NCBI RefSeq assembly: GCF_002953215.1
Contig: NZ_CP026378.1
Span: 3,082,540-3,146,539 of the forward strand
Source: Mixta calida
GTDB lineage: Bacteria; Pseudomonadota; Gammaproteobacteria; Enterobacterales; Enterobacteriaceae
Length of the DNA stretch: 64,000 nt
Reading direction: 5' to 3'
Under the pieces are notes generated by a model. It was not told where the DNA came from. It did no database searches and saw nothing but the letters and a program-made list of their open reading frames with translations. The number at the start of each line of letters is the position of its first letter. Position 1 is the first letter of the stretch. Positions 61,047 to 64,000 of the stretch are shown here, piece after piece. Made by a program: the position numbers and the translations under genes.

Positions 61047-61499
61047 TTACTGAGCGCGCACGTCGACCAGCACCGGACAATGCGCGCGCTCAATGACCGC
61101 CGCGCTGACCGATCCCTTTAACAGGCGATTAAACGGCGAAAGATGACGCCGTCCCATAATGATCATCTGCGCGTCCAGCGCGGCGGCCTGCGCGACGATC
61201 GTTTCCGCCGATTCGCCTGCTATCACGCGTCCGCGCGCTTCAATGCCTGCGCCCAGCAGCTGCGCCAGCGCATGACGGATCACCAGCTCGGCGGTGTTCT
61301 GTTCATCCAGCGCCGCGCCAAAATCAGCCGGATCTTCTCCCGCGGTAATTTCCAGCGGCTCGCCGTAGGTGGCGTAGGCGGGATCGATGCAGCAGAGCAC
61401 CATGACCTGCGTTTTTAACGCCCGCGCCTGCTCCGCCGCCAGCGACACCACTTTTCGGGAGACGTCCGAATTATCAATTGCCACCAGTATCATTGCCAT
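61047..61499 (-). CDS. Universal stress protein family protein
   Basis: 150 aa single-domain UspA-like protein. The start ILVAIDNSDVSRKVV and the C-terminal nucleotide motif GRRHLSPFNRLLKGSVSAAVI place it with ATP-binding Usp members (GxxxxxxxxG-S pattern). It starts 12 nt after the IclR stop, which suggests an operon; its function with the regulator is unknown. Confidence 0.85.
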   Translation of the reverse strand: MAMILVAIDNSDVSRKVVSLAAEQARALKTQVMVLCCIDPAYATYGEPLEITAGEDPADFGAALDEQNTAELVIRHALAQLLGAGIEARGRVIAGESAETIVAQAAALDAQMIIMGRRHLSPFNRLLKGSVSAAVIERAHCPVLVDVRAQ

Positions 61500-61511
61500 A
61501 TTGTCTGTTCC

Positions 61512-62294
61512 TCAGTCATGCGCCAGATGTTTGCCGATTTCGCGCGTCATCGCTTCTTTACATTTTAGTATTTCATGGCGATAGAGCGCCTCATTCTTCT
61601 GGAAGCGCGCCGCCGGCACCAGCAGCGAAACAGCAAAACGGCCCAGCAGGGTATCGATCGCTACGCCCATGGTGGAGATGCCTTCCAGCGTTTCACCGCG
61701 ATCGAAGGAAACGCCGGTTTGTCGGATCGCTTTCAGTTGCCGCAGCAGCTCCGGCAGCGTTTTAATGGTGTTCTCTGTGATGGCGTCCCAGGATTCGCCT
61801 ACCAGCGTGCGCACATCCTCATCGCATTCCAGCGCCAGCAGCGCGCGTCCGCCGGAGGTGCTGTAGAGCGGCAGGTTCAGCCCCATTCTCGGCACCACCC
61901 GCAGCTCGCGGTCGGCCACGATAAAATGCACGATCGCCAGCTGCGTGCCGCTGGCGCGCGCCAGCGAGACCGTTTCGCCGGTGGCGTCGCTCAACGCCTG
62001 CAACGCCGGACGCGTCACCTCCACCACATCCGTATGCACGCTGGAGATCAGACGCAGCAGCGCCGGCCCCAGACGCACGCCGCCTGCGCCATGGCTGCGC
62101 ACCATTTGGGCGGCATCCAGCGCCGCCACGATACGCTGCACGGTAGAGCGCGGCAGCTCGACCGCCTGCGCAATCTCGCCCAGGCTCATGCCGCCGGGGT
62201 GTTCTCCCAATGCGTTAAGAATATTGGCTGCGCGTGCAATAACCTGGATGCCGCCCGTTTTTTCATCGTCACGATGATGCGGTTTTTCAGACAT
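61512..62294 (-). CDS. IclR-family transcriptional regulator
   Basis: 260 aa. N-terminal winged helix (about 15-80: IARAANILNALGEHPGGMSLGEIAQAVELPRSTVQRIV) and a C-terminal GAF-like effector domain (SLARASGTQLAIVHFI, PLYSTSGGRALLAL, ISTMGVAIDTLLGRFAVSL). Divergent from an exporter gene, with a dyad between them, so it likely controls that gene. Effector unknown; IclR members often sense aromatic or short organic acids. Confidence 0.87.
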   Translation of the reverse strand: MSEKPHHRDDEKTGGIQVIARAANILNALGEHPGGMSLGEIAQAVELPRSTVQRIVAALDAAQMVRSHGAGGVRLGPALLRLISSVHTDVVEVTRPALQALSDATGETVSLARASGTQLAIVHFIVADRELRVVPRMGLNLPLYSTSGGRALLALECDEDVRTLVGESWDAITENTIKTLPELLRQLKAIRQTGVSFDRGETLEGISTMGVAIDTLLGRFAVSLLVPAARFQKNEALYRHEILKCKEAMTREIGKHLAHD

Positions 62295-62361
62295 GATCTT
62301 CTCTTTCCATGAAAGGCGCCGATACTGTAGCGCGTTTTATCGCGCTTTCCCACCCTGTACC

Positions 62362-62388
62362 ACATTGCAATACATCTAATCACAATGT
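62362..62388. promoter_or_regulatory. Dyad between iclR-type and exporter genes
   Basis: ACATTG-N15-CAATGT with further AT-rich symmetry, about 70 bp from each start codon. IclR regulators commonly bind such dyads in divergent promoters. Factor assignment is inferred. Confidence 0.45.
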
Positions 62389-62458
62389 AAGATTGCGCGC
62401 CTGTTGCATCGCATCCCGATACACCACCTCATTATAAGAAGACAATGGAGTACCTGCT

Positions 62459-64000
62459 ATGAACGGTCAGCCTGCCGCTGCACCGGCTCCCCACCCTTTT
62501 ACCCTGCGACTGGCGCTGGGGCTGGTTGGGGTGCTGATCGCCGCGCTCTCGTCCGGCCTGAACGATCGCGTCACTGATATCGCGCTGGCGGATATTCGCG
62601 CCGCGCTGGGCATCAGCTATGACCAGGGCAGCTGGCTGATTGCGGGCTATCAGGCGGCGGAAGTCGCGGCGATGATGATCGCCCCCTGGTTCGCCGTTAC
62701 GCTCTCCCTGCGCCGATTCGCGCTTGCCGTGGCGTTCGGCTTCGGCCTGGTCGCGGCGCTGCTGCCTTTTGTCACGCACTATCCGCTGTTTCTGGCGCTG
62801 CGCGTGCTGCAGGGCATCTTCGGCGGCGCTCTGCCGCCGCTGCTGATGACGGTCGCGCTGCGCTTTTTGCCGCCGCCGTTTAAGCTTTACGGCCTGAGCG
62901 CCTACGCCTTAACCGCTACCTTCGGACCGAATATGGCGGCGACGCTGGCCGCGTTCTGGACCGACAGCGTCGGCTGGGCATTTGTCTTCTGGCAGGTGAT
63001 CCCGGCGATGCTGATCGCCATGCTGCTCATCGGCTGGGGCATCCCGCAGGACCCGACACGCTTCGAGCGTTTCCGCCAGATCGATCTGTTCGGCATGGCG
63101 ACCGGCTGTAGCGGCGTGGCGCTGCTGGTTCTGGCGTTAAATCATGGCGAGCGGCTCGACTGGCTCAGCTCGCCGTTGATTGTCGGCATGCTGCTGACGA
63201 GCGCGGCGCTGCTGATCGTTTTCCTGATTAATGAATGGTTTCATCCGCTGCCGCTGTTCCGGTTACAGATGCTGTCGCGTCCCAACTTTACCCACGGACT
63301 GCTGACGCTGGCGGGCGTGCTGCTGGTCGCGCTATCGGGATCGGCGCTGCCCTCGGCTTATTTTGCGCAGGTGGAGGGATTCCGCACCGCGCAGTTTGCG
63401 CCGCTGGCGCTGGCCATCGGCGCGCCGCAGCTGTTGATCGCCCCATTTATGGCGATGCTGCTGAACATTCGCTGGCTTGACTGCCGTTGGATGCTGACCT
63501 GCGGCGCGCTGCTGCTGGCGGCGTCCTGCATCATGGGTTCGCAGGTGACGACCGACTGGGCGCGAGAAAATTTCTGGCTGATACAGACGATGCAGGCCTT
63601 TGGCCAGCCGATGATGATCCTGCCGGTGCTGATGAGCGCCACGTCGGTGGTGCAGCCGCCGGAAGGCCCCTTCGCGTCCGCGATGTTCAATACCGTACGC
63701 GGCTTTTCCAGCGTGGCGGCCGGGACGCTGGTGGAGTGGTTTATCAGCCATCGCGAACAGTTCCACTCTCATATTCTGCTCGACGGCGCAGCCAGCCGCG
63801 GCTGGCTGCTGAGCGCCCCTTCTGCCAGCGAAGCCAGCGCCACCGCGCCGCTGCTGCCCGACGGCAGCATCAGCACGACGGAAAATATCGGCCGTTTCGC
63901 CACGCTGGTTAAGCATCAGGCGCAGGTGTTAAGCATCAGCGACGCCTACCTGATGCTGATCGCCTTCGCGCTGCTGCTGATCCTGCTAACCGCCTGGCTG
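62459..64000 (+). CDS. DHA2 (EmrB/QacA-like) MFS transporter, cut by window end
   Basis: At least 514 codons with no stop before the window ends. ATG 62459 has GGAG upstream. Fourteen-helix drug:proton antiporter pattern: the first helices include SYDQGSWLIAGYQAAEVAAMM and RVLQGIFGGALPPLL (motif C-like region follows), and FNTVRGFSSVAAGTLVEWF is typical of EmrB-type proteins. A periplasmic loop of about 50 residues precedes the last helix. Probably exports a toxic compound sensed by the divergent IclR protein. Confidence 0.82.
   Translation, partial: MNGQPAAAPAPHPFTLRLALGLVGVLIAALSSGLNDRVTDIALADIRAALGISYDQGSWLIAGYQAAEVAAMMIAPWFAVTLSLRRFALAVAFGFGLVAALLPFVTHYPLFLALRVLQGIFGGALPPLLMTVALRFLPPPFKLYGLSAYALTATFGPNMAATLAAFWTDSVGWAFVFWQVIPAMLIAMLLIGWGIPQDPTRFERFRQIDLFGMATGCSGVALLVLALNHGERLDWLSSPLIVGMLLTSAALLIVFLINEWFHPLPLFRLQMLSRPNFTHGLLTLAGVLLVALSGSALPSAYFAQVEGFRTAQFAPLALAIGAPQLLIAPFMAMLLNIRWLDCRWMLTCGALLLAASCIMGSQVTTDWARENFWLIQTMQAFGQPMMILPVLMSATSVVQPPEGPFASAMFNTVRGFSSVAAGTLVEWFISHREQFHSHILLDGAASRGWLLSAPSASEASATAPLLPDGSISTTENIGRFATLVKHQAQVLSISDAYLMLIAFALLLILLTAWL

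Overview
The window is chromosomal DNA from a GC-rich member of the Enterobacterales. Most gene neighbours match the E. coli hisP to argW region, but several local differences (ccm operon beside mlaA, no argT, extra genes between ubiX and purF) point to the Erwiniaceae (Pantoea, Mixta or Erwinia-like). That placement is an inference from gene content and order; no database was searched.

Layout. 1-5.7 kb: yfcF, yfcH, the histidine uptake operon hisJQMP (its leader carries a clear sigma-54 promoter) and ubiX. 5.7-9.8 kb: accessory DNA not found between ubiX and purF in E. coli: a LysR/aldo-keto reductase pair, then a roughly 2 kb AT-rich cassette with a toxin-like gene and an immunity-like gene, bounded by an 88 bp perfect duplication of the purF 3' end. 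9.8-19 kb: housekeeping run purF-cvpA-dedD-folC-accD-dedA-truA-usg-pdxB. 19-25 kb: an AraC/EamA pair, flk, a rhodanese/MocR pair, yfcJ. 25.5-34.9 kb: fabB, mnmC, yfcL-epmC-yfcA-mepA-aroC-prmB, smrB, sixA. 35-41.7 kb: fatty acid genes fadJ-fadI, yfcZ, fadL, then mlaA. 41.7-48.6 kb: complete cytochrome c maturation operon ccmABCDEFGHI. 48.9-53 kb: yfdC, tRNA-Arg(CCU), an intact IS1, small accessory genes, yhjX. 53-58.5 kb: an SMP-30 hydrolase and a bglGFB beta-glucoside operon with two antiterminator-controlled terminators. 58.5-64 kb: an ERIC repeat, small lipoproteins, a membrane protein/Usp/IclR cluster and a divergent DHA2-type exporter cut by the window end.

Most notable: (1) the orphan toxin/immunity cassette at purF, whose toxin reading frame is broken by one in-frame TAA 29 codons before its natural end, with the immunity gene intact; (2) three housekeeping genes (prmB, fadI, ccmF) each lacking exactly one base in a G/C run, which looks like assembly error rather than gene decay; (3) an IS1 with perfect ends but no target-site duplication just after a tRNA gene that commonly serves as an integration site; (4) three direct repeats at an exact 21 bp period upstream of yhjX that resemble YpdB sites; (5) a 50-residue His/Gly/Trp-rich lipoprotein gene; (6) strongly folded intergenic DNA between fadL and mlaA, and a plus-strand terminator at 60.2 kb with no gene in front of it.
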